Shown: positions 1 to 8,206, counted from the stretch's first letter. The stretch: DNA of 64,000 nt from Candidatus Saccharimonadota bacterium (GCA_017432305.1 JAFRJK010000005.1:1-64000), one strand, 5' to 3'. A program made the numbers and translations. Notes: a model not told the origin generated them from the letters alone.

Positions 1-29
1 CGCTTTTTTCAATGGAAGATAAATTGGGT

Positions 30-236
30 TCAGTGCTTTTCTACGCAACGGATAGACCACCCCAAACCTCTACTATCAACGCCTAACGGCCAAACATAAA
101 CCGACGTACCCGCATTATAACTGACTGCATTTGCACTATTTGCATCAGGAGCATACGACGTCCACCCAGTACCGCGGTCCAAACGTGATACGATGTAGCC
201 ACGACTCCGCCAATAAACCCCACCCCTCCAAAAATA
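30..236 (-). pseudogene. Silent FISUMP-like C-terminal cassette A
   Basis: On the minus strand this reads as a 68-codon domain beginning FWRGGVYW and ending GWSIRCVEKH then stop. The pattern (Gly/Trp-rich start, aromatic middle, closing G-[FW]-S-x-R-C-V) resembles the FISUMP / C-type-lectin-like repeats of surface proteins. A stop codon (237-239) lies just before the conserved start and there is no start codon, RBS or promoter, so it cannot be expressed as it stands. It shares its first 16-17 bases with cassettes B and C. I infer a silent donor cassette or gene remnant; the family name rests on motif recognition only. Confidence 0.6.
219..235 (-). repeat. Cassette-start repeat, copy A
   Basis: Minus-strand copy of the sequence ATTTTTGGAGGGGTGGG that opens each cassette and encodes F-W-R-G-G. 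17 bases are identical to the copies at 289-309 and 660-680; just upstream this copy diverges (TTGAT instead of TTGG). Candidate recombination site. Confidence 0.7.
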
Positions 237-288
237 TCAACAGAGCAACTTTAAGTTTATAGGTAAACTTATCAGAAATAGTGTTCTC

Positions 289-309
289 TTGGATTTTTGG
301 AGGGGTGGG
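289..309 (+). repeat. Cassette-start repeat, copy B (inverted relative to C)
   Basis: 21-bp sequence containing TTTTTGGAGGGGTGGG, identical to the reverse complement of 660-680. Copies B and C thus form a perfect inverted repeat around 310-659, the arrangement expected of an invertible segment. Confidence 0.8.
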
Positions 310-498
310 TTTTATGCTTATTCTAATGGCTCAATTCATGACCGTTCAAATCGTGGATACTGGCAGGGGCGTGAAGCTACTACTAGCGACTTTAGCCATC
401 GTTTTAATACTGATATTAGCGATGGGCGTTCACATGTTTGGCCTACAGGTAACCAGCGTAGAGCTCATGGGATGGCTATCCGTGCGCAACGGAGTTGA
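289..498 (+). pseudogene. Silent FISUMP-like C-terminal cassette B
   Basis: Plus-strand reading frame of about 69 codons starting LDFWRGGFYAYSNG and ending GMAIRAQRS then TGA. Its shape matches cassettes A and C, but the conserved Cys of the closing R-C motif is replaced (R-A), because the end is fused tail-to-tail with cassette C. No convincing RBS or ATG start precedes it. A second frame (281-517) is open but has none of the domain's motifs. Interpretation as a silent cassette is inference. Confidence 0.55.
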
Positions 499-659
499 AA
501 ACCTTCGCCTCTACTGAAGGCGCCTGGATCATGGACATAGCCATAGCCACCAGCATTAGAACCAAAATTAACTGCCATACTACCACTAGTGGACCTACCA
601 GCCCAAAAATAGCTGAAGCCAGTACGAGTGACAACTCCACCACTGTTACGGGCATAATT

Positions 660-680
660 CCCACCCCTCCAAAAATCCAA
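660..680 (-). repeat. Cassette-start repeat, copy C
   Basis: 21-bp inverted partner of 289-309; marks the start of cassette C on the minus strand. It lies only 32 bp from the glf start codon, so recombination here would change the sequence immediately upstream of the glf promoter. Confidence 0.8.
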
Positions 681-699
681 CGGAGTAAAATAGCTATGA

Positions 700-705
700 T
701 ATAAT
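700..705 (+). promoter_or_regulatory. Extended -10 promoter of glf (leaderless)
   Basis: TATAAT preceded by TGA (TGnTATAAT). The glf ATG begins 7 bases after the hexamer, the expected transcription start, so the mRNA probably begins with the start codon. No RBS is visible. Confidence 0.65.
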
Positions 706-711
706 TTAGAC

Positions 712-1872
712 ATGGATTATACGAAGTTTGATTTAATTGTGGTGGGGGCGGGATTTTATGGAGCTACAGTCGCAGAACGTGCGGCTTCCGAGAACAAAAA
801 AGTTTTAGTAATTGACCGACGAGAGCATCTTGCGGGAAATGCGTATTCTTATAAAGACGAGAAAACTGGAATCGAAATCCATAAATATGGCTCACACATT
901 TTCCATACCGAAGATGAAGAAGTTTGGAATTATATTACAAAGTTTACCGAATTCAACGATTACATTCATACTGTACCAACACGCCACGCAGGAAAACTTT
1001 ATCCAATGCCGATTAACCTTGATACAATTAATTTGCTTTATGGAACGAACATGGACGCAGAGGAAGCAGAAAAGTTTGTAGCAAGCGAGGCAGAAAAAGC
1101 TGGGATAAAAAATCCGAAAAACTTTGAAGAAAAAGGGATTTCACTTGTTGGAGAAAAACTCTATACGACGTTTATTAAAAATTATTCCGAAAAACAATGG
1201 TCGACATCCGCAACGAATCTTTCGGCAGAGATTTTATCAAGAATTCCAGTTCGCTATTCGCATGATGATCGTTATTTCATGACCGCAAAACACCAAGGTA
1301 TTCCAGTTAATGGTTATGGAAAAATTGTTGAGAAAATGTTAGATAACGAAAACATCGAGGTAAAACTCGGAGTGGATTTCATCGCAATTATGGACGAAAT
1401 TCCAAACGATAAGCCAATCATCTATTGTGGGCAAGTTGATGAGTTGCTTGATTATGAACTAGGTGTGCTTCCTTATCGTTCCCTACGTTTTGAAGCAGAA
1501 TGGGTAGACGAAACAACTGAGGAAGGTGCAGATTCAAAACTTGGACATGCTGTTATCAATGAGGCTGATGCAGATGTCGCTTATACGAGAACGCATTTCT
1601 ATAAATATTATCAAATCCATGAACCAGAAGTGATTAAACAGCCAAAATCTTACGTCGTGCGTGAATATCCAGCAGATTTTAAGCGGGGTGGCGAGGCATA
1701 TTATCCGATTAACAATGAAGAAAATGAAAAATTATACAACGACTATGTTAAACTCTTAAGCGAGCGTTATCCAAGCATTATGCTTGGTGGTAGGCTTGGG
1801 GCTTATCAATATTGGGATATGGACAAAGCAATAAAGAACGCTCTCGAGTTTTATAAGAATCTAACAATTTAA
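712..1872 (+). CDS. glf: UDP-galactopyranose mutase
   Basis: Flavoenzyme that interconverts UDP-galactopyranose and UDP-galactofuranose in the cytoplasm, supplying Galf for surface glycans. The 386 residues fit the family (about 370-390). Visible are the FAD-binding start VVGAGFYGATVAE (residues 10-22), the second FAD segment R-R-E-x-L-A-G-N-A-Y near 36-45, and KYGSHIFHT (58-66) with the conserved His region. The start codon sits at the predicted transcription start of the promoter at 700-705. The next gene, a glycosyltransferase, starts 1 base after the stop, so the two are probably cotranscribed. With galE in the same region, a Galf-containing polymer is plausible. Confidence 0.95.
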   Translation: MDYTKFDLIVVGAGFYGATVAERAASENKKVLVIDRREHLAGNAYSYKDEKTGIEIHKYGSHIFHTEDEEVWNYITKFTEFNDYIHTVPTRHAGKLYPMPINLDTINLLYGTNMDAEEAEKFVASEAEKAGIKNPKNFEEKGISLVGEKLYTTFIKNYSEKQWSTSATNLSAEILSRIPVRYSHDDRYFMTAKHQGIPVNGYGKIVEKMLDNENIEVKLGVDFIAIMDEIPNDKPIIYCGQVDELLDYELGVLPYRSLRFEAEWVDETTEEGADSKLGHAVINEADADVAYTRTHFYKYYQIHEPEVIKQPKSYVVREYPADFKRGGEAYYPINNEENEKLYNDYVKLLSERYPSIMLGGRLGAYQYWDMDKAIKNALEFYKNLTI

Positions 1873-1873
1873 G

Positions 1874-2836
1874 ATGGCAAAAAAAGTTTTAATTTCCGTT
1901 ATTGTCCCAGTCTATAATCTTGAAAATGAGGCTTTAAAGTGTTTATGGTCTTTAGCTTTACAAAAGTTTAAAGATTTCGAAGTAGTCGTTATTGATGATG
2001 GTTCGACGGATAATTCCCTTTCAATTTTAAAGAAATTCGCAAAAAAGGATAAGAGATTTTTAGTTTTTCATAAGAAAAATGGCGGGCTATCGAGCGCTCG
2101 AAACTTTGGCTTAAAGAAAGCTCGGGGTGAGTTCATTTCTTTTGTAGATGGGGATGATAATGTCGATCCGGGCTTTTTAGAAGAGCTCTATAACTCGACA
2201 ATAAAAAACGGGGCCGAGGTTTCAATTTCGGGTTATACAAATTTCTTCAAGGAAAAAATGACTGATTTCGTTCCAAAAAGCGAAGTAATTTCGGGCGAGG
2301 AAGCAACGATTCGACTTTTGACTCGCCAAGAAAACATGGAAATTTTAACTTGGAATAAACTTTATAAAAAAGAGCTTTTTTCGAGGATAAAATTTCCAGA
2401 TGGAAAAATTTGCGAAGATAATTTAACAACTTATAAACTTTTAGCAAAAGCAAATAAGGTCGCCTACATAAACGGGAGCTTTTATAATTATTGTCGACGA
2501 GAAAATTCAATTAGTTTCAAAATGGATGATTTAGAACGTTTGAAAATTCGCGAGGAAGCGGCAAGAGAAGCAGAACAATTATTTAAAAATAATCTAAAAT
2601 TAAAGCAGGCGGCTGAGGCTTCGAAGCTTCTAGCATATTTTAAGTTTATCGATCATTCCCTATCTGGCCGGATATCTGAAAAATATTTTAAAACTTATCG
2701 AGAAAAAATTTTAAAAACAAGAGAAGCTTTCTCAAAAAATCCGATGGTTGATTCGAGACGAAAAAAATATGTCAAAATGATTTCAATAAAAAACGGTGGG
2801 TTTTATAAGCTTTATCGAAAAATAAAACATGATTAG
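1874..2836 (+). CDS. Family 2 glycosyltransferase (GT-A)
   Basis: 320 residues. The N-terminal half is a GT2 catalytic domain: SVIVPVYNLE near residue 10, DDGSTDNS around 41-48 (nucleotide binding) and the metal-binding acidic motif DGDDN near 95. The basic C-terminal part has no transmembrane span, so it probably works at the inner face of the membrane on a lipid-linked acceptor. It directly follows glf, so a galactofuranosyltransferase role is possible, but the donor cannot be read from the sequence. Its stop codon overlaps the convergent stop of the ABC ATPase. Confidence 0.9.
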   Translation: MAKKVLISVIVPVYNLENEALKCLWSLALQKFKDFEVVVIDDGSTDNSLSILKKFAKKDKRFLVFHKKNGGLSSARNFGLKKARGEFISFVDGDDNVDPGFLEELYNSTIKNGAEVSISGYTNFFKEKMTDFVPKSEVISGEEATIRLLTRQENMEILTWNKLYKKELFSRIKFPDGKICEDNLTTYKLLAKANKVAYINGSFYNYCRRENSISFKMDDLERLKIREEAAREAEQLFKNNLKLKQAAEASKLLAYFKFIDHSLSGRISEKYFKTYREKILKTREAFSKNPMVDSRRKKYVKMISIKNGGFYKLYRKIKHD

Positions 2837-3573
2837 TTTTTAAAAAGATCGAGATAGGCCTCGGCAACTTTTTCTGGATTTCCATCTTTTATTATTTCGC
2901 CGTTTTCAATTAGAATTGCACGGCTACAAAAACGTTTCACATTTTCCATATCATGAGTAACAATAATAACAGTCTGCTCACCTTTTAGACTCTTAAAGTA
3001 TTCGTTGCATTTTTCCTGAAATGCAGCGTCTCCAACAGCGAGAACTTCGTCGAGAATTAAAATATCTCCTTTTGCACGAATTGCAATTGAGAAGGCAAGG
3101 CGAATCTGCATACCACTTGAATAATTTTTTAGTTTTTGATTCATAAATGGTTCAAGCTCAGCAAACGAGACGATTTCATCATACATTTTATCAACTTCGG
3201 CATTAGAAAAACCGAGTAAGGCGCCGTTTAGATAAACGTTTTCTTTCCCCGTTAATTCTGGGTTAAAACCAACTCCAAGCTCAATAAATGGAACGAGGCT
3301 GCCATTTATTTTAATTTTTCCAGAATCTGGGACATAAATTTTTGATAAAACTTTTAGGAGTGTCGATTTTCCGGAACCATTACGTCCAACGATGCCAAGA
3401 AACTCACCTTTTTTAACGCGAAAACTAATGTTTTTTAAAACTTCTTGTTTAGTATAACCTTTTACTCCTTTCAGAGTATTGAAGAAAGCTTGTTTTAGAC
3501 CAGCAGCTTTCTCGGTTGGGAGTTTAAAAGATTTTTTAAGATTTTTTACTTCAATTGCGTAAGAACTTCTCAT
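2833..3573 (-). CDS. ABC transporter ATP-binding protein (Wzt/TagH type)
   Basis: 246-residue nucleotide-binding subunit of a polysaccharide or teichoic-acid exporter. It has Walker A GRNGSGKST, signature YSSGMQIRL, Walker B ILILDEVLAVGD and the switch histidine in VTHD. The G-S-L-V-P-F-I-E-L-G-V-G-F-N segment after Walker A is typical of the Wzt/TagH group. It lacks the extra C-terminal sugar-binding domain of some Wzt proteins. RBS GGAGG precedes the ATG. The cognate permease is immediately upstream with no gap, so the pair is one transcription unit. Confidence 0.92.
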   Translation of the reverse strand: MRSSYAIEVKNLKKSFKLPTEKAAGLKQAFFNTLKGVKGYTKQEVLKNISFRVKKGEFLGIVGRNGSGKSTLLKVLSKIYVPDSGKIKINGSLVPFIELGVGFNPELTGKENVYLNGALLGFSNAEVDKMYDEIVSFAELEPFMNQKLKNYSSGMQIRLAFSIAIRAKGDILILDEVLAVGDAAFQEKCNEYFKSLKGEQTVIIVTHDMENVKRFCSRAILIENGEIIKDGNPEKVAEAYLDLFKN

Positions 3574-4386
3574 TTAAATTTCCTCCGCAAAATATTTAGA
3601 CTTTTTATTAAAGACTTTTATGCCGAGGATTAAAATTCCAACAACGACTAGAAGTGGGATGAATTTTAAAAAGATATTTTCAATCAAAACCCAACCGGTC
3701 ATAGTGTCGGTTGTAATAAGACAAAAACGAATATCCTGGACTACTTGAGCGATGGGGTTTAACATTAAAACCTTAGCAGCAAAACCGCTTAAGGCGGTCA
3801 CCATGCCAAGTGGGTAGATAATCGGAACGGTATAAAATAAGGCTTGAATTAAAACTTCCCAGATACTTTGGATGTCACGATATTTTACGTTAATCGAGCC
3901 AAGAAAAAGTGCGAGCCCAAAAGATAAAAGATAGAGCTCAAAGATAAAAAACGGGACAAGAAGCCAGCTTAGATTAAATGATGCTCCAGAAATTAATGCA
4001 AAGATTACAACGATAATAAGGTTTATGCCAAGATTTATTAGAGCTGTGGTGGTGGCAGAAAGAACAATAATCCACTTTGGAAAAGCAATTTTTCGCATTA
4101 AGTCGGAGCGAATAATTAGAGACTGGATTCCTTGGTTTGTACACTCAACAAAGAAATTCCAAAGCACAATTCCAACAAGCAAGTAAACCGGGTAATGCGG
4201 GATATCGGTACCAAAACGCAAGAATTTTGCAAAGACGATATATAAAATTCCGAACATCAAAAGTGGACGAATTACCGCCCAAAGATAACCTAAAATCGAA
4301 CCTTGATAACGCAATTTAAAATCAGTCTTCGTTAACTCAGATAAAAGGATTTGGTTCTTTCGGTTTAGTACCTCCGACATTTTCAT
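3574..4386 (-). CDS. ABC-2 type polysaccharide export permease (Wzm/TagG type)
   Basis: 270 residues with about six hydrophobic spans, a short cytoplasmic N-terminus containing the family-typical F-K-L-R-Y-Q-G-S-I-L-G-Y-L-W-A, and the ABC2_membrane layout. It forms the channel for the ATPase encoded next. The start is ATG at 4384-4386, 7 bases after a TATACT hexamer, consistent with a leaderless mRNA; an in-frame ATG two codons later is the alternative. Context (Glf, glycosyltransferases, LCP ligase) says the cargo is a cell-wall glycan. Confidence 0.9.
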   Translation of the reverse strand: MKMSEVLNRKNQILLSELTKTDFKLRYQGSILGYLWAVIRPLLMFGILYIVFAKFLRFGTDIPHYPVYLLVGIVLWNFFVECTNQGIQSLIIRSDLMRKIAFPKWIIVLSATTTALINLGINLIIVVIFALISGASFNLSWLLVPFFIFELYLLSFGLALFLGSINVKYRDIQSIWEVLIQALFYTVPIIYPLGMVTALSGFAAKVLMLNPIAQVVQDIRFCLITTDTMTGWVLIENIFLKFIPLLVVVGILILGIKVFNKKSKYFAEEI

Positions 4387-4392
4387 AGTTTC

Positions 4393-4398
4393 AGTATA
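4393..4398 (-). promoter_or_regulatory. -10 element of the ABC exporter operon
   Basis: TATACT on the minus strand ends 7 bases before the permease ATG; no SD sequence lies between, so a leaderless transcript is likely. Confidence 0.5.
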
Positions 4399-4409
4399 TC
4401 CTTAAAACA

Positions 4410-4444
4410 AAAATCCCTCAAGGTTTGCCACCCGAGGGATTTTT
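4410..4444 (-). terminator. Intrinsic terminator of the Yip1-like gene
   Basis: AAAATCCCTC pairs with GAGGGATTTT and, on the minus strand, is followed by a T run. It separates the gene at 4454-5140 from the exporter promoter. Confidence 0.75.
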
Positions 4445-4453
4445 AATTAGCAA

Positions 4454-5140
4454 TTAAAGGCCAAAGCTAGAGAGGCCACCAAGAAGGCTGGTCTTTAAAA
4501 TATTTGTTAAAACGATATAAGCAATGATGTAGATAATAATAATAACGATTGAATGGAAGTAAATGTTTTTATCACCATCAAGCGAGACTTCTTTGTTTAC
4601 ACTAGAAATGATAATTGCGCCGCTATAAATTGTACCTGCGGCTGTAATAACTAAGCCGACTTCTGGAGCAAAGGTCGAAACGATTGCACCGATTAAGGAA
4701 ACGACAAGTGCCGGGACATAGCTAACAGCAACGATGCTGAGAAGTTTAGCATAGTTTGTAGTTTTCTTCATAACAAGAGCAACGATGTAGATAATTCCTG
4801 CAATGGCAGCGATTGCGATTGCGCCATAAAGAAGCCCTTGCCAAATAGCTTTGAAATAATCGACGTTGTTGAGATTTCCCCAGTCGATTTTAGTTTTAAT
4901 TGCACCACTAGTAAGGCTGTATGTTCTCGTAACAATCGCGGAAGCCATAGTAGTAAGAAGATTGATAATTGTTGAGATGATAACGATAAAAGCTGCTAAA
5001 ACGCCAGCAGATTTTAGATCGTCAAATTTCGATAATTTTTCAGCACCTTTCGAAGCTGGTTTTACAAAGATTGCTTTCATTGCATCAAAAGAATCTTTGA
5101 GTGTTGTTTTAAAATCAAAACTTGATTTATTTGTTGCCAT
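4454..5140 (-). CDS. Yip1-like integral membrane protein
   Basis: 228 residues: a polar N-terminus (about 45 residues) with FDAMKAIFVKPASKGAEKL, then five strongly hydrophobic spans. The F-D-A-M-x-x-I-F-V-K-P start followed by a multi-span region resembles the Yip1/DUF membrane family, but no catalytic motif is visible and I assign no function. It is a single-gene unit, with a TGATATAAT promoter just upstream (near 5170) and its own terminator. Its place inside the glycan cluster may be coincidental. Confidence 0.6.
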   Translation of the reverse strand: MATNKSSFDFKTTLKDSFDAMKAIFVKPASKGAEKLSKFDDLKSAGVLAAFIVIISTIINLLTTMASAIVTRTYSLTSGAIKTKIDWGNLNNVDYFKAIWQGLLYGAIAIAAIAGIIYIVALVMKKTTNYAKLLSIVAVSYVPALVVSLIGAIVSTFAPEVGLVITAAGTIYSGAIIISSVNKEVSLDGDKNIYFHSIVIIIIYIIAYIVLTNILKTSLLGGLSSFGL

Positions 5141-5172
5141 AATAACCCTTATTTAATATTAATTTCATTATA

Positions 5173-6210
5173 TCACTTATGGCAGATTTTTGCGACAAGT
5201 CGAAAGGTGCTGTTTTTCAATCTGAAGATGGGGCGGAGAAAAGTATAGATTTTAGGATGCTTCGTGCTAAATTTTAGTTCATGAGAACAGGAGTGGTGTT
5301 CTTTTACAAAATAATTTGGATTAAAGTTAGAATTTTTATAGTCAGATTTTGCAGTTTTTGAAAATTTTAGAGCCTCTTTAAATTTTAGGCGGTTTAAATT
5401 CCAATTATAACTTCTAAAACGACAGGCTTTTGCGATTTCTTTAAATTCTTCCCTGCCTTCTATAAAATTATCAATTTCGTCAAATTCAGTTTTTATAGCA
5501 AAGATTTTTTTGTCGCTTTTTACGCTAGATTTTTCATTATCACGACGGTAATAATAAAGCGGTTGTTCAAGACAGAAAATCGTTTTAGCTGAAGCAAAGG
5601 TTTTAAATTGAAAACCAGCATCCTGGTAACTAGCACCTGCGGTTTCGAGAAATTTAATCTTATTTTTTTCAAGCATTTCTTTTTTATAAATTGCAGACCA
5701 AATCGTTGGATCGGTGAGAAAAATTTTCTCGTTTTCTTTTGGTGATATTTCAGTACCATCTTTTGAAATGCGAGCGGTAGTTTTCACGCCATTTTTATTT
5801 TCGGTGATACGCAGCTCATGAAAAACTCGTTCTGGAAAAGTTTTCCAAGTTTTTCCATAAAAATTCATAAATCCACATTTTATAATATCGGATTTTTTTG
5901 ACATTAAAGTTTTATAAAAATCACGATGAAGAAAATCATCCGGCTCAACAATTCCGATATATTTCCCTTTTGCGAGTTTTAACCCATTATTTAAGCTTTT
6001 ACCATAGCCAAAATTTTTTTGATTTAAAATTTTAAATCTTTTATCGAGTTTAGCGTATTTTTCTAAAATTCTAAGAGAGCCATCGGTCGAACCATCATTA
6101 ATTAGAATACACTCAAAATCTTTAAAGCTCTGATTTATAATACTTTCTAAACAAAGCGGTAAAAATTCTTCGACATTATAAACCGGAACGAGGATTGATA
6201 GTTTCGGCAT
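5173..6210 (-). CDS. Family 2 glycosyltransferase
   Basis: 345 residues. GT2 motifs: LSILVPVYNVEEFLPLCLES at the start, NDGSTDGS near 39-46 and the acidic E-P-D-D-F near 92-96 in place of the usual DxD. The region with D-P-T-I-W-S-A-I-Y-K-K and G-A-S-Y-Q-D-A-G-F-Q is shared with the glycosyltransferase at 8275, so the two are paralogues. There is a basic C-terminus without a transmembrane helix. RBS GGAG precedes the ATG; it follows another glycosyltransferase in the galE operon with 1 base between. Confidence 0.9.
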   Translation of the reverse strand: MPKLSILVPVYNVEEFLPLCLESIINQSFKDFECILINDGSTDGSLRILEKYAKLDKRFKILNQKNFGYGKSLNNGLKLAKGKYIGIVEPDDFLHRDFYKTLMSKKSDIIKCGFMNFYGKTWKTFPERVFHELRITENKNGVKTTARISKDGTEISPKENEKIFLTDPTIWSAIYKKEMLEKNKIKFLETAGASYQDAGFQFKTFASAKTIFCLEQPLYYYRRDNEKSSVKSDKKIFAIKTEFDEIDNFIEGREEFKEIAKACRFRSYNWNLNRLKFKEALKFSKTAKSDYKNSNFNPNYFVKEHHSCSHELKFSTKHPKIYTFLRPIFRLKNSTFRLVAKICHK

Positions 6211-6211
6211 T

Positions 6212-7180
6212 TTATCTCCTAAATTTAACTATTATCTCCGCGGGAACAAGTTTGAAAAAAGAGACGTGTTGGCATTTATGCCCAAAAGACTGTTTACTTC
6301 TTGCAACGGCAAGTGCATGTGAAACTTTCCAGCGCATAAAAATTTTCTTTAAGTATTTTTTAGTGAGTTTTGTCGGTTTATTACCAGCGAATTTTTCAAA
6401 ATCACGATAACTTTTTAGCCAATTCCCCCAACTGAGAGACGAGTCGCCAACGATACTGGTTGGAGTGCCATAATTATAAAAATAGAGTGGTTCTAAGATG
6501 AATTCAATCCTAATATAATGAACACGATTTGCAAAATTTAGATAATTTAGAACGAATTTTGTATCTTCCGCGAAGGTCATCGATTCATCAAAAGTAACTT
6601 CAAAATGTTTTATAATGTCTGCTCGAAAAAGTTTATTTGTTACGGCATAAAGTCGACCGTCGGTATACATGAGTCTCAAAATAAAATCTTTAAAAGTTTC
6701 ATCCGGCATGCGGCCTTTAACTTTATTTAGATAAATATTTTTAGCATGTTTCGTGTTAATTCTAGTGTAATGAACGCCAGAAACAGCCAAAGCGCTTTTT
6801 AAATCTCGCGATTTTAAATTTTCGTAACGAGTGATTTCTTTATACATTTTTTCATAAAATTTTTCGTCGATACTATCGTCGGAATCAACAAAAGAAATAT
6901 ATTTTCCGGTCGCCTTAGAAATTCCGAGATTTCGAGCGGAAGAAACACCATTATTACTTTTCGTAAAGATTCGAATTTCAGGAACAGTTTTTCCTTTAAA
7001 TTTTATTTTATATTGGCGAGCAAACTCTTTTAGAAGTAATAATGAATCGTCGGTAGACCCGTCATCAACAACAATCAGCTCCAATTTTTTGTAGGTGCTT
7101 TTTGTGATTTTTAAAATCAATTTTATTGCACTTTTGCCAGTATTATAAACTGGGATGATGACGGAAATTTTATCGTGCAC
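6212..7180 (-). CDS. Family 2 glycosyltransferase
   Basis: 322 residues with GT2 landmarks ISVIIPVYNTG (5-15), DDGSTDDS (39-46), NNGVSSARNLGISKATGKY and the D-S-D-D-S metal motif. The start is GTG directly after the galE stop, with AAGGA in the end of galE as RBS, so it is translationally coupled to galE. The acceptor and donor are unknown; dependence on GalE suggests a galactose or GalNAc-type donor, as inference only. Confidence 0.9.
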   Translation of the reverse strand: MHDKISVIIPVYNTGKSAIKLILKITKSTYKKLELIVVDDGSTDDSLLLLKEFARQYKIKFKGKTVPEIRIFTKSNNGVSSARNLGISKATGKYISFVDSDDSIDEKFYEKMYKEITRYENLKSRDLKSALAVSGVHYTRINTKHAKNIYLNKVKGRMPDETFKDFILRLMYTDGRLYAVTNKLFRADIIKHFEVTFDESMTFAEDTKFVLNYLNFANRVHYIRIEFILEPLYFYNYGTPTSIVGDSSLSWGNWLKSYRDFEKFAGNKPTKLTKKYLKKIFMRWKVSHALAVARSKQSFGHKCQHVSFFKLVPAEIIVKFRR

Positions 7181-8179
7181 TTAATTATTCCTTAAAAAGT
7201 TTATTGTGTCACGCATTGCGTCTTCAACGGTTTTTTCAGCCTTCCAACCAAGTTCCCTTTCAGCTTTTTCAGGGTTTGCCGTTAGAGCCGGGAGATCGCC
7301 AGCACGACGGCCAACGACTTTATACGGTAATTTCTCGCCACTCGCTTTTTCAAAGGCATCAATCATTTCAAAGACAGTCGTTCCGGAGCCAGTTCCGAGA
7401 TTATAAATTGAAACGCCAGGTTTAATGTTTTCAAGAGCGAGAAGATGTCCTTTTGCAAGATCAACGACGTGGATATAGTCCCGAATGCATGAGCCATCAC
7501 GGGTGTTGTAGTCGTCGCCAAAAACGGAAAGTTCTGGAATTTCTTTTTTATAAACTTTCATAATGATTGGCATTAAGTTATTTGGAATACCATTTGGATC
7601 TTCGCCAATGAGGCCAGATTCGTCGTTCCCTACCGGATTAAAATAGCGTAAAATTGTGACGTTAAAATCTTTGTCAGCAACGGCATAATCTTTCAGGATT
7701 TCCTCAATCATATATTTTGTTTTTCCATAAGGATTCGTTAGTTTTTGACCGGTTGGGAGAGTTTCGACACAGACATCAGATTCTGGTTCACCATAAACAG
7801 TTGCCGAGGAGCTGAAAATAATTTTCTTTACGCCGTATTTTTTCATTGATTCTAAGATATTAAGCGTCCCGCCGATGTTTGTTTCATAATATTCAAGTGG
7901 CTTTTCAACCGACTCGCCAACAGCCTTAAGCCCGGCAAAATGAATTACAGCGGAAAAATTTCCATCCTCAAAAACTTTATCGACACCATTTTCATCTAGC
8001 ATGTCGATTTGATGAAACTTCGGACGAACGCCAGTTAAGTTTTCGATTTTGTCTAGGACTTCAATTTTTGAATTATAAAGATTATCTAAAATTTCAACTT
8101 CATAGCCCTTTTTAATTAGTTCAATTACAGTATGAGAGCCAATATAACCAGTTCCGCCAGTTGCCAAAATTTTTTCCAT
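7181..8179 (-). CDS. galE: UDP-glucose 4-epimerase
   Basis: Short-chain dehydrogenase family enzyme making UDP-galactose from UDP-glucose, the substrate of Glf. It has the NAD-binding G-G-T-G-Y-I-G-S-H near the N-terminus, S-S-S-A-T-V-Y-G, and the catalytic Y-x-x-x-K in NPYGKTK; about 332 residues is normal. I chose ATG at 8177-8179, because an upstream in-frame GTG (8191) is itself part of the GTGGAG ribosome-binding site. First gene of a galE-GT-GT operon, transcribed from the promoter at 8207-8212. Confidence 0.95.
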   Translation of the reverse strand: MEKILATGGTGYIGSHTVIELIKKGYEVEILDNLYNSKIEVLDKIENLTGVRPKFHQIDMLDENGVDKVFEDGNFSAVIHFAGLKAVGESVEKPLEYYETNIGGTLNILESMKKYGVKKIIFSSSATVYGEPESDVCVETLPTGQKLTNPYGKTKYMIEEILKDYAVADKDFNVTILRYFNPVGNDESGLIGEDPNGIPNNLMPIIMKVYKKEIPELSVFGDDYNTRDGSCIRDYIHVVDLAKGHLLALENIKPGVSIYNLGTGSGTTVFEMIDAFEKASGEKLPYKVVGRRAGDLPALTANPEKAERELGWKAEKTVEDAMRDTINFLRNN

Positions 8180-8206
8180 AAATTTCTCCACTTTTTCTTT
8201 TTTATT

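Larger units (their letters stand above)
465..713 (-). pseudogene. Silent FISUMP-like C-terminal cassette C
   Basis: Minus-strand frame containing DFWRGGNYARNSGG, then FSYFWAGRS, and closing GEGFQLRCARIAIP then stop. The domain part starts at the repeat at 660-680. The frame stays open upstream to an ATG at 711-713, but that ATG overlaps the glf start on the other strand and has no promoter or RBS, so it is probably fortuitous. The last 34 bases (465-498) also encode the end of cassette B on the opposite strand. Probable silent cassette; a short expressed protein cannot be excluded. Confidence 0.55.

Noticed and set aside
281-517. 78-codon plus-strand membrane-like protein
   Set aside because: This frame overlaps cassette B but lacks the FWRGG motif; the cassette frame (289-498) explains the sequence better.
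1-711. Diversity-generating retroelement as the explanation of the variable cassettes
   Set aside because: No reverse transcriptase and no template repeat lie in the window, and the cassettes differ over their whole length rather than at adenine positions.
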